A DNA stretch of 58,690 nucleotides. Origin: a virus. The notes beneath the pieces were generated by a model, which was not told the origin of the DNA, did no database searches, and saw only the letters and a list, made by a program, of their open reading frames with translations. The stretch covers positions 1 through 58,690 of the IMG/VR virus record IMGVR_UViG_3300009160_000049; one strand, 5' to 3'. A program made the position numbers and the translations under genes. This document shows positions 8,922-16,469 of this stretch, piece by piece; the first letter of the stretch is position 1; each line of letters opens with the position of its first letter.

Positions 8922-10963
8922 TATGAAAACAATTTATTTCGTTTATATTTATTTCTTGATTGTCCAAACATGTTGTTCCTAGACTCAGTGAAAAGTATAT
9001 TACCTCTTTTCTTATTGAACATAGAAGCTACTCTCTCATCTGATGTACCACCTATCTTACCCATGATTGGGTCCATCTTCATTGCTTGGGCAATAGCTAA
9101 CTCTGCAGCAATGATTCTATCAAAGTTACCTTGATCATTGTATTGAATAATCTCTTCAAGCAATACAGGATCAAATATCTTACTTACACCTAGCACTTCT
9201 CTAATCACCTCACCAGCATCATTCTTCTCTACAAATATAGGAGCTTCCATATACTTCTTTAAACAGGTGTGAAGATAGTCAATTATCTTCTGACTTGAAC
9301 GATGAATTCCATAATCTCTTTTTACAGTGGTGTTTGGAACAATCTCTTTAAGCCAATCAGGTTGTCTCTCTAGATAGTGAGCATCCCCTTTAGCTTTCAT
9401 ATATTCAATAAAAGATATATCATCATTCTCACACAATGTTCTAGCATTGTAATACTTAATAAGAAATCTAGCTTGTTCTTCCCAAGTTTCTTTCTTATCA
9501 GGTCTTGCACAATACGAAGCTACGAACATATCTTGATACTTCTCACCACTAATTTCATGCATCCTTTTATATATGTATACAGATCCAAGTGAACTTGAAT
9601 ATGCAGACTTACCTTGTCTATATGGATCGACCCCTGCTACATACAATCCATAAGGAGGATTATCTACAGGGAATTCATATATAACAACAGGTGCTTCTTT
9701 CAGGTCTGAGTTCTTTAGAGGGAAGTTAGAGATGGGCATTTTGTCTGTAAACTCATGAGCTATCTTCTCTCCATCATGAAACAATACAATAGGAGTTCCT
9801 GTTCTTTCTTGTTGTAACAACCTGATCTTCTGTCTCTTAGCACCATCAATATCAAATATATTTGTGTCCTCATTCAAGAAGATATCATCCACTTCTTGAG
9901 GATAGTACATCTTTTCTTTTAAATAAGCTATTCTATCTCCAGCCTTCTTAAGTCTCTCTAAGTTATCATTAGTAATCTGCGTTGCCTTCTCTTCATTACT
10001 TACAAGCATTTTTACATTGTGTAAGTCTGATTTAGATGGCTCATTCAAATATGCTCCTAGTGTAGAATCTTCTTTGGCTTCCATTCTATACTTATGAGAA
10101 ATAAAAAGACCATGTATACGTTTGTCATCTTTACTGTTATTATATGTAAGGAAGTTAAAATTGTCTACATCAAACATTAAGCTCTTTGCATCCATGAATT
10201 TCTTCATATCACCACCTGTACCAGTAAGAATTGGGCTACATCCCCAGCCATAGGGTGTTGTGAAACCTGGAATAGCAGCCTGTAAACCTCTAAGAAAATT
10301 CCCTTTACCAATCTCATCTATAATTAATTTACGTGGTTTTGTACCTGCAATAGCCTCTTCATTGTTACCTTCATCAAGGTTACGTATTAGAATGGAAGAG
10401 AATGGGATACGTTCACCAGACTTGGTCTTTATACCTAGAGTCACTTGGTTCTTCCAGTTATCCTCAATTCTCTGCCATCTCCAATACTCAGGAATGAAAT
10501 TCAATCCTTTGTCAATCTTATCAGTAATCAGTTTAATATCTGGGGCATTTAAGCCTGCTATGATATTCTGACTGTTTTCATCAAAGGTTGCACCCCATGC
10601 AATATAGGATGCTTCTAAAACTGACTTGGCAAAACGTCTAATACCTAGAATGACTAAGCCCCTCTTTTCTTGTTGAGCTCTGTCAATTTCATTTGTCACA
10701 AGCCATTCATTATCTCTTAAAAAAGGATTGGCATATTTCTGTGCAATCCTTCCTCTTTCATCTATTATGTCAACTTCTGTATGCCAGATGTTTAAGTGCC
10801 AATACAAAAATGGGTTGATGTAAACACCCCCCATCATAGCTCCATTCAAACATAGCTCTCTGTGAAAGTCAAAGAATGGCTTACACTCCTGAGAGTCTTT
10901 GTCAGGAATACGTTTCTGATTTATAAACCAGTCTTTGTAATCTATGTTTTGTAGTTCTATCAT
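8921..10963 (-). CDS. terL: Terminase large subunit
   Basis: 680 residues. An N-terminal ATPase has a Walker A variant GIRRFAKS (about residues 107-114) and Walker B LIIDE (213-217). A C-terminal RNase H-like nuclease carries acidic residues in GVDPYRQG (D446), LCENDD (about 511-515) and near QGNFDRII (about 630). It packages DNA into the prohead and cuts the concatemer. The start overlaps the small upstream gene by 4 nt and the stop touches the portal ATG. The Walker A has Ala in place of the usual second Gly before Lys-Ser, a deviation seen in some phage terminases. Confidence 0.93.
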   Translation of the reverse strand: MIELQNIDYKDWFINQKRIPDKDSQECKPFFDFHRELCLNGAMMGGVYINPFLYWHLNIWHTEVDIIDERGRIAQKYANPFLRDNEWLVTNEIDRAQQEKRGLVILGIRRFAKSVLEASYIAWGATFDENSQNIIAGLNAPDIKLITDKIDKGLNFIPEYWRWQRIEDNWKNQVTLGIKTKSGERIPFSSILIRNLDEGNNEEAIAGTKPRKLIIDEIGKGNFLRGLQAAIPGFTTPYGWGCSPILTGTGGDMKKFMDAKSLMFDVDNFNFLTYNNSKDDKRIHGLFISHKYRMEAKEDSTLGAYLNEPSKSDLHNVKMLVSNEEKATQITNDNLERLKKAGDRIAYLKEKMYYPQEVDDIFLNEDTNIFDIDGAKRQKIRLLQQERTGTPIVLFHDGEKIAHEFTDKMPISNFPLKNSDLKEAPVVIYEFPVDNPPYGLYVAGVDPYRQGKSAYSSSLGSVYIYKRMHEISGEKYQDMFVASYCARPDKKETWEEQARFLIKYYNARTLCENDDISFIEYMKAKGDAHYLERQPDWLKEIVPNTTVKRDYGIHRSSQKIIDYLHTCLKKYMEAPIFVEKNDAGEVIREVLGVSKIFDPVLLEEIIQYNDQGNFDRIIAAELAIAQAMKMDPIMGKIGGTSDERVASMFNKKRGNILFTESRNNMFGQSRNKYKRNKLFS

Positions 10964-11292
10964 TTTCTATTTGCTAAGAACTCAGCAGCTGCTCCTGATA
11001 ACTCACCTTTTCCTCTCACTTCCACCTTAGCTTCTTCCATGTTTCTTAACTTATCTACCACTTCCACTAGGGCTAGGTAGTTCTTCATAGTCTCTTGTAC
11101 AAACTTACCCTGTGCTTCAATAGATGCTATGACCATAGGTAACATGCCTCCTTTAGCTGTGGGTTTCCACTCAATTCTATCCTTTAGTTCATGTAGTGGA
11201 TTAGCGTTTACATAAGCTTTCCAGGAAAGAAGTTGTGCTTCAGCCCATTCAAGCTCTGTATTTATGTATGTAGTTTTCTTAATAGTCGCCAT
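10960..11292 (-). CDS. Probable terminase small subunit
   Basis: 110 residues, helical and soluble, immediately before the large terminase with a 4-nt overlap. It begins MATIKKTTYINTELEWAEAQ, has a central helix pair and ends in a Gly/Ala-rich stretch. Size and place suit a small terminase subunit that recognises phage DNA. I see no clear helix-turn-helix, so the call rests on gene order. It overlaps the preceding gene by 14 nt. Confidence 0.55.
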   Translation of the reverse strand: MATIKKTTYINTELEWAEAQLLSWKAYVNANPLHELKDRIEWKPTAKGGMLPMVIASIEAQGKFVQETMKNYLALVEVVDKLRNMEEAKVEVRGKGELSGAAAEFLANRK

Positions 11293-11563
11293 CTTCTTCC
11301 TCCTCTTTTAGAATGTTATCAAGGTCCATGCCCTCTTTAATTATCTTTTCTAATTCAGAATCCTCTGTATGAGGAACGTCCATTTCTATTTCAGACTTAT
11401 ATTTGCTAAGAGCAAATGCTAATTCTTTGTCTGTTATACCCCAAATGTCACCATATCCATCAAGAGCTGTAGCTAAGTGTCTTCCCAAATTGTATGTAGG
11501 GAAGTCTTTATTTAGTTCCTGTAGAATAGAAATAACATCTGTATAGTGAGTTTTCTTACTCAT
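11279..11563 (-). CDS. Conserved-type small acidic protein before terminase
   Basis: 94 residues with an ordered N-terminal ~65 residues (TYNLGRHLATALDGYGDIWG) and a very acidic C-terminal tail ending in EEEEDGDY. It has no membrane segment and lies between a small acidic gene and the probable small terminase, overlapping the latter by 14 nt. Function unknown; co-expression suggests a role in packaging or head formation. Confidence 0.6.
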   Translation of the reverse strand: MSKKTHYTDVISILQELNKDFPTYNLGRHLATALDGYGDIWGITDKELAFALSKYKSEIEMDVPHTEDSELEKIIKEGMDLDNILKEEEEDGDY

Positions 11564-11572
11564 TGTTCTTTA

Positions 11573-11836
11573 TTATATTAACTGGTTTATATCGTCATCT
11601 GTTAGTTTGCTTGGACCAATCTCCAAGTCTATCTCATTATCATCATCTTCTATAAAGTTTTTCTTTCCTTCTTCTGTCATGTAGTCTTTTGTGAACACAA
11701 TTGCCATACTATCAAAATCAGTACCTGGTGTTCCAGATATGTCAATATAATCTATTCCTTGATTATAAAGGCTAACTAACGTCTCAATTAGAGCGTCCAG
11801 TGGAATCTTCTGAATCTTCACTTCCTTGTTTTCCAT
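11573..11836 (-). CDS. Small acidic hypothetical protein
   Basis: 87 residues, acidic (C-terminal half EEGKKNFIEDDDNEIDLEIG), probably a small alpha/beta domain. Its 5' end overlaps the Zn-ribbon gene by 53 nt in another frame. ATG at 11836 is the first good start; no internal Met nearby keeps the ordered N-terminal part. Function not recognised. Confidence 0.55.
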   Translation of the reverse strand: MENKEVKIQKIPLDALIETLVSLYNQGIDYIDISGTPGTDFDSMAIVFTKDYMTEEGKKNFIEDDDNEIDLEIGPSKLTDDDINQLI

Positions 11837-12131
11837 ATACTGTTTGTATTAATTGTTCTTCATCTTCTCTTGATTCCATCTCTGCCACCCACTTTTCTAT
11901 AGGGCAAGCACAAGATAAACACTTAGTTTTTGCTGCTAGAGTGCAGCCACAATGGGTACAATGCTTATCAAACCTTCTAGGTTTCTTAGGTCTGTTTTCA
12001 GAACACCATTCACAGGCATCACAGATAGCCATACGCTGTTGGCTAATTGCTGTAATTTGTTCTTTCATGTCATCAGCTGGGAACAGGTTATTCTTCCAGC
12101 CCTCGTAAATCTGAGAGAAGTTGATCTTCAT
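11784..12131 (-). CDS. Zinc-ribbon protein
   Basis: 115 residues. Eight cysteines lie between about residues 37 and 76 as CxxCxxC, then HCTHCGC, then CLSCACP followed by IEKW. This fits two zinc-binding knuckles of the small phage Zn-ribbon type. A Ser/Glu/Asp-rich tail follows. It lies in the regulatory start of the head operon, between the IHF-like and small acidic genes, overlapping both. DNA or RNA binding, or a structural metal site, is plausible. No defined function is known to me. Confidence 0.7.
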   Translation of the reverse strand: MKINFSQIYEGWKNNLFPADDMKEQITAISQQRMAICDACEWCSENRPKKPRRFDKHCTHCGCTLAAKTKCLSCACPIEKWVAEMESREDEEQLIQTVYGKQGSEDSEDSTGRSN

Positions 12132-12474
12132 ATGTAATTTTACTTTTTAAAAGATTGATCAGAGCTTCTGTTTTTTCTAGTGTCACCTGAGAGGAACGTT
12201 TCTTTTGTTCAGAGGTTTCAGCACTGGCTAGGAACTCAAGCATTAGGTTTTTCTTCCTAGTCAAGTCTTCTAGACGTTTCTTAGCTTTCTTCTCATTAAA
12301 GTAAAACTTCCCAAACCCAGATATTTCAATACTGTTATTTGTGTCCATCGCTTCGTTGGCAGATTGAAACTGGTGATTTACCACTGTCTCAATCGTCTTT
12401 TCAGAGATCATCATCTTCACAGCAAGGGTCCTAACTAGGTAGTCCTTGACAGACATACTTATAGGCTTATCCAT
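12088..12474 (-). CDS. IHF/HU-like DNA-binding protein
   Basis: 128 residues. The first ~75 match the HU/IHF pattern: N-terminal helices, then ISGFGKFYFNEKKAKKR, equivalent to the conserved GFG(T/K)F strand and the start of the basic arm. The remaining ~50 residues form a helical, Lys-rich extension not present in host HU (about 90 residues). IHF-like proteins beside head genes are a feature of crAss-like phages. It could bend DNA during packaging or at late promoters. It overlaps the HTH gene by 8 nt and the Zn-ribbon gene by 44 nt. Confidence 0.75.
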   Translation of the reverse strand: MDKPISMSVKDYLVRTLAVKMMISEKTIETVVNHQFQSANEAMDTNNSIEISGFGKFYFNEKKAKKRLEDLTRKKNLMLEFLASAETSEQKKRSSQVTLEKTEALINLLKSKITYEDQLLSDLRGLEE

Positions 12475-12817
12475 GTGTTAATGTAATTTGTAGCACTATA
12501 TCCTTTTCGAAGTTGAGCAGAATGATGGGGTTCACCTTCACCTTTGTACCATCCTTCACAAATATCCCCATCTTCTTTAATTTGGAAATAATGTTGTTTA
12601 TCGCTGGGGACGTACTATTGTACAATTCACAAAACTCCTTACGTATGTTAGCATAAGAGATGTTCCCTTTTATAGCAGCAAAGGCTATCAATTGTATTTC
12701 CCTCTTTGTAAGCTTCAATTCATTCACAGCTGACAATATCTTGTAATACTTCTCAGCCATAGGAATGACATCTTCTATTGAAGTTTTTAGTCGTTGTACA
12801 ATTGGTTTTGCTTCCAT
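12467..12817 (-). CDS. Winged-helix/HTH-type regulator
   Basis: 116 residues. A central helical region (about residues 36-86: LTKREIQLIAFAAIKG, then TSPAINNIISKLKKMG) has the spacing of a winged helix-turn-helix, followed by a short beta wing. It is the first gene after a good Bacteroidota-type promoter and a 17-bp palindrome, so it may control the head operon and possibly itself. It is followed by the IHF-like gene with an 8-nt overlap. Regulatory function is inferred. Confidence 0.6.
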   Translation of the reverse strand: MEAKPIVQRLKTSIEDVIPMAEKYYKILSAVNELKLTKREIQLIAFAAIKGNISYANIRKEFCELYNSTSPAINNIISKLKKMGIFVKDGTKVKVNPIILLNFEKDIVLQITLTHG

Positions 12818-12829
12818 AATTAGTTAATA

Positions 12830-12860
12830 CAAAGATATGTATATCTGGACGATCTACAAA
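12830..12860 (-). promoter_or_regulatory. Bacteroidota-type promoter of the head operon
   Basis: Read on the minus strand, TTTG (12857-12860) is followed after 19 nt by TATCTTTG (12830-12837). This matches the -33 TTTG and -7 TAnnTTTG elements of Bacteroidota primary-sigma promoters. It lies 13 nt upstream of the HTH gene. Its -33 box touches a 17-bp palindrome. Confidence 0.75.
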
Positions 12861-12876
12861 TAACTAATTTAGTTAT
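12860..12876. promoter_or_regulatory. 17-bp palindromic operator candidate
   Basis: ATAACTAA-T-TTAGTTAT is a perfect 8+1+8 palindrome abutting the -33 box of the head-operon promoter. A further half site TTAGTTA lies at 12820-12826, just inside the transcript start. A dimeric repressor or activator could bind here; the HTH protein encoded just downstream is the obvious candidate. Confidence 0.6.
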
Positions 12877-12895
12877 TGTAAAACTTAATGCTATA

Positions 12896-13144
12896 TTATG
12901 CATCAAATCTCCTGAAGATGATTAAAAAGGTGAATAACAACACACCTATTCTAAGCTCTTGTTCCAATCCTCCATCTGTCAACTCATAGTTTCTATTAGT
13001 GACACCTAGTTCAAAGTTGTTGTAGTCTTTAGGTAGAAACTCTATCCCTATTTCCCATTCATCAAAATGGGTGAATCCCCATATACAAACAATTACACTC
13101 AAGAGACCAACAATACAACCAACCAATGTTAAAATCATTTCCAT
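12896..13144 (-). CDS. Small membrane protein
   Basis: 82 residues with an N-terminal hydrophobic helix (about residues 4-24) and a second hydrophobic stretch near residues 66-78, separated by a short polar part. It lies upstream of the head-operon promoter, so it is probably transcribed from elsewhere. No family recognised; coding status is likely but not certain. Confidence 0.5.
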   Translation of the reverse strand: MEMILTLVGCIVGLLSVIVCIWGFTHFDEWEIGIEFLPKDYNNFELGVTNRNYELTDGGLEQELRIGVLLFTFLIIFRRFDA

Positions 13145-13462
13145 GTCTAAGCTTTTATTAATAGAGAGGTATTAGATAGGGCCCCCCCTAAATCCCCCCC
13201 AAAGATAATGGTAAATCTTTATACCCACCAAATTTATTTTTGTAAAGCCATCCCTTGACCAAACTTGTTACATATTTATATAAAAAGGTAACAAACGTTC
13301 CACGTGGAACATTCCCCTGCTTATAGCCCAAAATTTTCCCAGCCCCCCACACCCTTTGTGTCCATGGGAGTGTAGCCTTCTCCATATCACAACCCCCCAT
13401 ACAAATTGGGGGAACGACACATCCCCCCTAATTAATTAATTAACAAATTAAAAAACAAACAG
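13145..13462. promoter_or_regulatory. Divergent intergenic region with C/G tracts
   Basis: About 318 bp between the leftward and rightward gene blocks. The plus strand has repeated C-runs of five to seven (about 13181, 13193, 13344, 13393 and 13424), so the minus strand has G-runs able to form quadruplexes. CCCCCA and TGGGGG at 13391-13412 form a hairpin. A parS-like palindrome lies at 13297-13310, and an AT-rich TTAATTAATTAATTAAC leader precedes the next gene. It is the best candidate here for an origin or control region. A 70-codon minus-strand open frame crosses it but looks fortuitous. Confidence 0.6.
13297..13310. other. parS-like site (chromosomal ParB-binding motif)
   Basis: GTTCCACGTGGAAC is a perfect 14-bp palindrome. 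With one flanking base each side, CGTTCCACGTGGAACA matches the bacterial chromosomal parS form TGTTCCACGTGGAACA at 15 of 16 positions. This motif is highly conserved across bacterial phyla and is bound by ParB/Spo0J. No parA or parB gene is present in the window, so host ParB, or a ParB encoded elsewhere in the phage, would be the reader. Confidence 0.75.
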
Positions 13463-13846
13463 ATGACAAAAAATTACGTTATCAACAATGGCAGTTTTAC
13501 TGCAAATGGCAACTTCAGTGGTTACACAGCTTTGGGCGAGAGAGTCCACATTTTTGGCAGACAGATGGAAGCCTTAAGTTGGAAGAGCAACGCTGACGTA
13601 ACATTCCCATTCTACGCAATTGGTCAGATGAAGCAAATCAACCAATTGAATGAGAAGGGCGAGACTATTGGCACAGCTGATAGACTTACAGCTTTGAGTG
13701 CATTCAAGTCTCGTGAAGAGATTAAGCAAGCTCACGCTGACAGCACATTGCTTGACATTGAAATCCAACAGGAAATCAAAGCACAAGCAAGCAGTGCAGG
13801 CTTAACAGAATCTGCAATCAACAGCTTGTTGTCAGTAGCATTCTAA
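13463..13846 (+). CDS. Single-gene transcript of unknown function, biased codon use
   Basis: 127 residues, soluble and neutral, with an N-terminal part that looks like beta strands (NYVINNGSFTANGNFSGYTA) and a helical C-terminal third. It stands alone between the control region and its own strong terminator. Glycine is mostly encoded by GGC here, unlike the neighbouring GGT/GGA-rich genes, which suggests high expression or different ancestry. An OB-like nucleic-acid-binding role is possible but not shown. Start chosen at the first ATG after the A-rich leader. Confidence 0.75.
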   Translation: MTKNYVINNGSFTANGNFSGYTALGERVHIFGRQMEALSWKSNADVTFPFYAIGQMKQINQLNEKGETIGTADRLTALSAFKSREEIKQAHADSTLLDIEIQQEIKAQASSAGLTESAINSLLSVAF

Positions 13847-13852
13847 ACTAAT

Positions 13853-13898
13853 AGAGAGTAACGTTCTAATAAAGGACGTTGCTCTCTTATTATATATA
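13853..13898 (+). terminator. Rho-independent terminator
   Basis: AGAGAGTAACGT pairs with ACGTTGCTCTCT (12-bp stem with one T-G pair, loop of 11 nt), followed by TTATTATATAT. It closes the single-gene unit at 13463-13846. Confidence 0.7.
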
Positions 13899-13924
13899 AG
13901 GGTGGGTGTAATGTACACGTTTGG

Positions 13925-14016
13925 GTGGGAATAACACTGACTAACACATTGATTCTCAATATATTCTGTGTGAATGTGAGAAGAGCTGTGTACTTAATTA
14001 CCACTTATTCCCACAT
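13925..14016. repeat. Separated 10-bp inverted repeat
   Basis: GTGGGAATAA (13925-13934) is matched by TTATTCCCAC (14007-14016), 72 nt apart, in the 229-nt gap before the next gene. The arms could form a long-range hairpin or be two protein-binding half sites. I see no other feature in this gap. Confidence 0.45.
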
Positions 14017-14075
14017 ATTAACACATCATTAATTCACGCTATACAATACAATATATATAGCATTAAATAGATATT

Positions 14076-14270
14076 ATGCCACAATTAGCAATCAGAACAG
14101 ATGACGATCATGAACTATGGGTAGATAGAGATATCATTCATATACCTAGACTAGGAGACAATATACATCTTCCTTATGATAGTTATAAGATATATAGAGT
14201 TATAGAAGTTAATTGGATGTATGGTGAGAGTAATAGTTATTCTATTATGGTTATGGTCAAGACATTATAG
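14076..14270 (+). CDS. Small hypothetical protein
   Basis: 64 residues, a likely all-beta fold (alternating hydrophobics, HELWVDRDIIHIPRLGDNIHL and later strands), reminiscent of small barrel domains. No membrane segment. It stands alone, with non-coding gaps on both sides. Function unknown. Confidence 0.55.
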   Translation: MPQLAIRTDDDHELWVDRDIIHIPRLGDNIHLPYDSYKIYRVIEVNWMYGESNSYSIMVMVKTL

Positions 14271-14403
14271 AGATTTTAATATAGGTATGTAGCATAGGTA
14301 GAGGTCCTTAATATGAACCAATGCAAGTTAGATGTGGATTACCAAACATCCAAATAGGTGTGAAGCCTATTATTAACCAACACACAAACTAAAACACACG
14401 ATT

Positions 14404-14625
14404 ATGAAACTAATCAAGCATCTCATTAACATTATGTTCCTATGGAGCATTCCTTTCATTCTATTAGGGTTCTTTAACCTGCTTACGTGGTTCTCATTCA
14501 GCTATACAGCTGCTGTGACTTCCCCATTATGGATTACAATTATGTTCTTCTATTGTCTTATTGCTTCCATATTATATGGATTGAGCTCTGGTGAAGAAGA
14601 TGACATGTCACTCTTTAAACCATAA
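14404..14625 (+). CDS. Small two-helix membrane protein
   Basis: 73 residues with two hydrophobic helices (about residues 10-31 and 38-60) and an acidic C-terminus (SSGEEDDMS). Its leader ACTAAAACACACGATT is almost identical to the one before the gene at 14769, suggesting a shared translation signal. A membrane role early in infection is possible; no family recognised. Confidence 0.6.
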   Translation: MKLIKHLINIMFLWSIPFILLGFFNLLTWFSFSYTAAVTSPLWITIMFFYCLIASILYGLSSGEEDDMSLFKP

Positions 14626-14688
14626 TACAATGAACGAACTACCAGACTTTATTACAATACAATATTAGTGGTTAGTTTGTGTGAGATA

Positions 14689-14722
14689 GGGCTCAGCTTC
14701 CCCTGGCTGGGTCCTTATTTTT
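14689..14722 (+). terminator. Rho-independent terminator
   Basis: GGGCTCAGC pairs with GCTGGGTCC (9 pairs, two of them wobble) around an 8-nt loop, followed by TTATTTTTAA. It separates the membrane-protein gene from the next gene. Confidence 0.65.
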
Positions 14723-14768
14723 AACACAAATAACCTATATTTGCTAACAGACACTAAAAACACACGAT

Positions 14769-15341
14769 ATGTTTACATTAGCCAAGCTTGTACTCAAATC
14801 ATACATGCCCAAGCAATTAGAAAAGGGCATGTGGTTTAAGAAAGAACACAGTGATGTGCTCTTAGGTAGAGTATATAACTACTTTACCATATATGAACTA
14901 AAAGAGATACCAAATGACATGTATCATTATATGTCTATGAATGGTGCTCCTGTTGAGCCATACATTGTTATGCCAACACAGAATCTAGATGATAAAGAAG
15001 AAATCCTTGCCACACCTGAACAAATAGGTTGGTGGGACCAAGGTGATACTGCTGATGACCTAGAAGATCTCACTGTTGACATCATCAATGCATATATCTA
15101 TGGCGAAGAAGGTGAGGATGGTTACATAGCATTAGAAGTCTTTGACTCTGAAGATGAAGAAGGCATACATAGAAATGTAGTGTTCTTTCATAATAAGGTG
15201 ACTATGAGACATGTAACCTTTGTAGATGAGCATGAAGAAGGTTGGGATGATGATGACGAAGAATATGAGGATGATATAGATGAGGATGATTTAACAGACC
15301 ATGATCCTGAACTAACAGATGCAGACCATGAAACAGAATAA
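14769..15341 (+). CDS. Acidic-tailed hypothetical protein
   Basis: 190 residues. Residues 1-150 appear globular (CMW-free, with several Tyr/Trp-containing strands). The last ~40 are almost all Asp/Glu (DDDDEEYEDDIDEDD), a make-up seen in DNA-mimic or histone-like-protein inhibitors, but also in simple disordered tails. A -7-like TATATTTG lies at 14736-14743 and the leader repeats that of 14404. Its position in the early block would suit a host-interaction role. No family recognised. Confidence 0.65.
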   Translation: MFTLAKLVLKSYMPKQLEKGMWFKKEHSDVLLGRVYNYFTIYELKEIPNDMYHYMSMNGAPVEPYIVMPTQNLDDKEEILATPEQIGWWDQGDTADDLEDLTVDIINAYIYGEEGEDGYIALEVFDSEDEEGIHRNVVFFHNKVTMRHVTFVDEHEEGWDDDDEEYEDDIDEDDLTDHDPELTDADHETE

Positions 15342-15360
15342 CTCATTAAAAACCAAAGAA

Positions 15361-15528
15361 ATGAAGAGATTATATGAAATTTTATTTGAAGGTAAGAAGC
15401 CTGAAGAACAGCCATTAAAGCTTGAGATAAAGCTTAAGTCTACTGCTACACCACAAGAGCATATAGACATAAATACATGGTATAAGTTAATAAATGATTT
15501 AAACGATAAGAAATTAAGGTTAGGTTAG
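15361..15528 (+). CDS. Small hypothetical protein
   Basis: 55 residues, Lys-rich and helical. I chose ATG 15361 because it follows a CATTAAAAACCAAAGAA leader much like the one before 15604; in-frame ATGs at 15319 and 15328 would overlap the acidic gene. A terminator follows. Function unknown. Confidence 0.5.
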   Translation: MKRLYEILFEGKKPEEQPLKLEIKLKSTATPQEHIDINTWYKLINDLNDKKLRLG

Positions 15529-15547
15529 GTAGTGTGGTTAGTAAGCG

Positions 15548-15579
15548 AAAGCCCTGCAGAAATGTGGGGCTTTTTATTT
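15548..15579 (+). terminator. Rho-independent terminator
   Basis: AAAGCCC (15548-15554) pairs with GGGCTTT (15567-15573), 12-nt loop, followed by TTATTTAA. Confidence 0.75.
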
Positions 15580-15603
15580 AAGTAATTCATTAAAAACAAA
15601 TAT

Positions 15604-15912
15604 ATGAAAGCAAAAGGACAGAACAACTACTCCAAATTTGAGTTAAGAAGGATTAAATTTATGATGGACGAAAACAAGCGTGCTACAAGACCTATGTCTA
15701 TAGCTAAGTTATCTAAGTTTGTAGCTGCAGAGTTAAAAAGACAATCTAGTGGTGTCTACATTAAAATGTTAGATATGTCACCAAAAAAGACTAAGCGTCA
15801 AGCAGTTGTGACAAAGACAGTATCTACAAAGATGCCTATTAACAGATCTGTTACATTTAGAAAGCCTACAAAAATAGAGATATCTGAAACAGGTATGACA
15901 TTCTTCTTTTAA
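15604..15912 (+). CDS. Small basic hypothetical protein
   Basis: 102 residues, strongly basic (Lys/Arg-rich throughout), with a helical N-terminal half and a C-terminal stretch ending in MTFFF. Nucleic-acid binding is a reasonable guess from charge alone. Leader TTCATTAAAAACAAATAT. Confidence 0.55.
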   Translation: MKAKGQNNYSKFELRRIKFMMDENKRATRPMSIAKLSKFVAAELKRQSSGVYIKMLDMSPKKTKRQAVVTKTVSTKMPINRSVTFRKPTKIEISETGMTFFF

Positions 15913-15930
15913 CCATTAATACTAACACAC

Positions 15931-16170
15931 ATGTCTTACAGCCTAGTCTTTAGTGCAAAACCAAATTGCACACATACAATCCAGGTTTACGAACCAAACC
16001 AACAAGATTCTCCTTATGCAAGGAGCATTAAAGCGTGCTCTAAACTAATAGATGTTATATTTGCTGTCAAAGCACATTATACACCATCTAGACGTTTACA
16101 CATCAAAGGACGCAGATATATGTATATTAGTTCTGATGAGTACAAACTTATTAGATTTAAAAACTATTAG
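15931..16170 (+). CDS. Small hypothetical protein
   Basis: 79 residues with two Cys (NCTHT, KACSKL) and a basic centre (TPSRRLHIKGRRY). It starts after an AACACAC leader and is followed after one base by a tiny membrane protein. Function unknown. Confidence 0.5.
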   Translation: MSYSLVFSAKPNCTHTIQVYEPNQQDSPYARSIKACSKLIDVIFAVKAHYTPSRRLHIKGRRYMYISSDEYKLIRFKNY

Positions 16171-16171
16171 A

Positions 16172-16279
16172 ATGATTTATTTTATTATCTTTGTATTACT
16201 GATATGGATATGGCTTATATCTGAATGGATAAACGCTCCACATTATACTAATACACATAAAAATGATTCTACAGCTTAA
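16172..16279 (+). CDS. 35-residue single-pass membrane protein
   Basis: The ATG is one base after the preceding stop. MIYFIIFVLLIWIWLISEW forms one membrane helix, followed by a short polar tail. The tight spacing and the overlap with the next ATG (16263) favour a real translated gene. Function unknown. Confidence 0.45.
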   Translation: MIYFIIFVLLIWIWLISEWINAPHYTNTHKNDSTA

Positions 16280-16469
16280 TCCAATGATTCCAATCCTAAG
16301 GCTGAGTGATAAAATGGAAGGTTATGCTTTTTTGGTTATAGATTATAGCCAGGAGCATAATCTTCTATTTACTTGTGCCATGAATGATGGACAAATATGG
16401 ACACTCACAAACAAAGAGATTAGATTCTGCAAGAACATTTCTTTAGAAAGATATAATATAAATCTATGA
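16263..16469 (+). CDS. Small hypothetical protein
   Basis: 68 residues, mixed composition, probably a small beta domain. It overlaps the previous gene by 17 nt and the next by 4 nt, forming a chain of coupled small genes. An in-frame ATG after 6 codons is an alternative start. Function unknown. Confidence 0.5.
   Translation: MILQLNPMIPILRLSDKMEGYAFLVIDYSQEHNLLFTCAMNDGQIWTLTNKEIRFCKNISLERYNINL

Noticed and set aside
13188-13400. Minus-strand open frame of 70 codons across the control region
   Set aside because: Composition follows the G-runs and the parS palindrome (which reads NVPRGT), no neighbour coupling, no recognisable protein features; more likely fortuitous.
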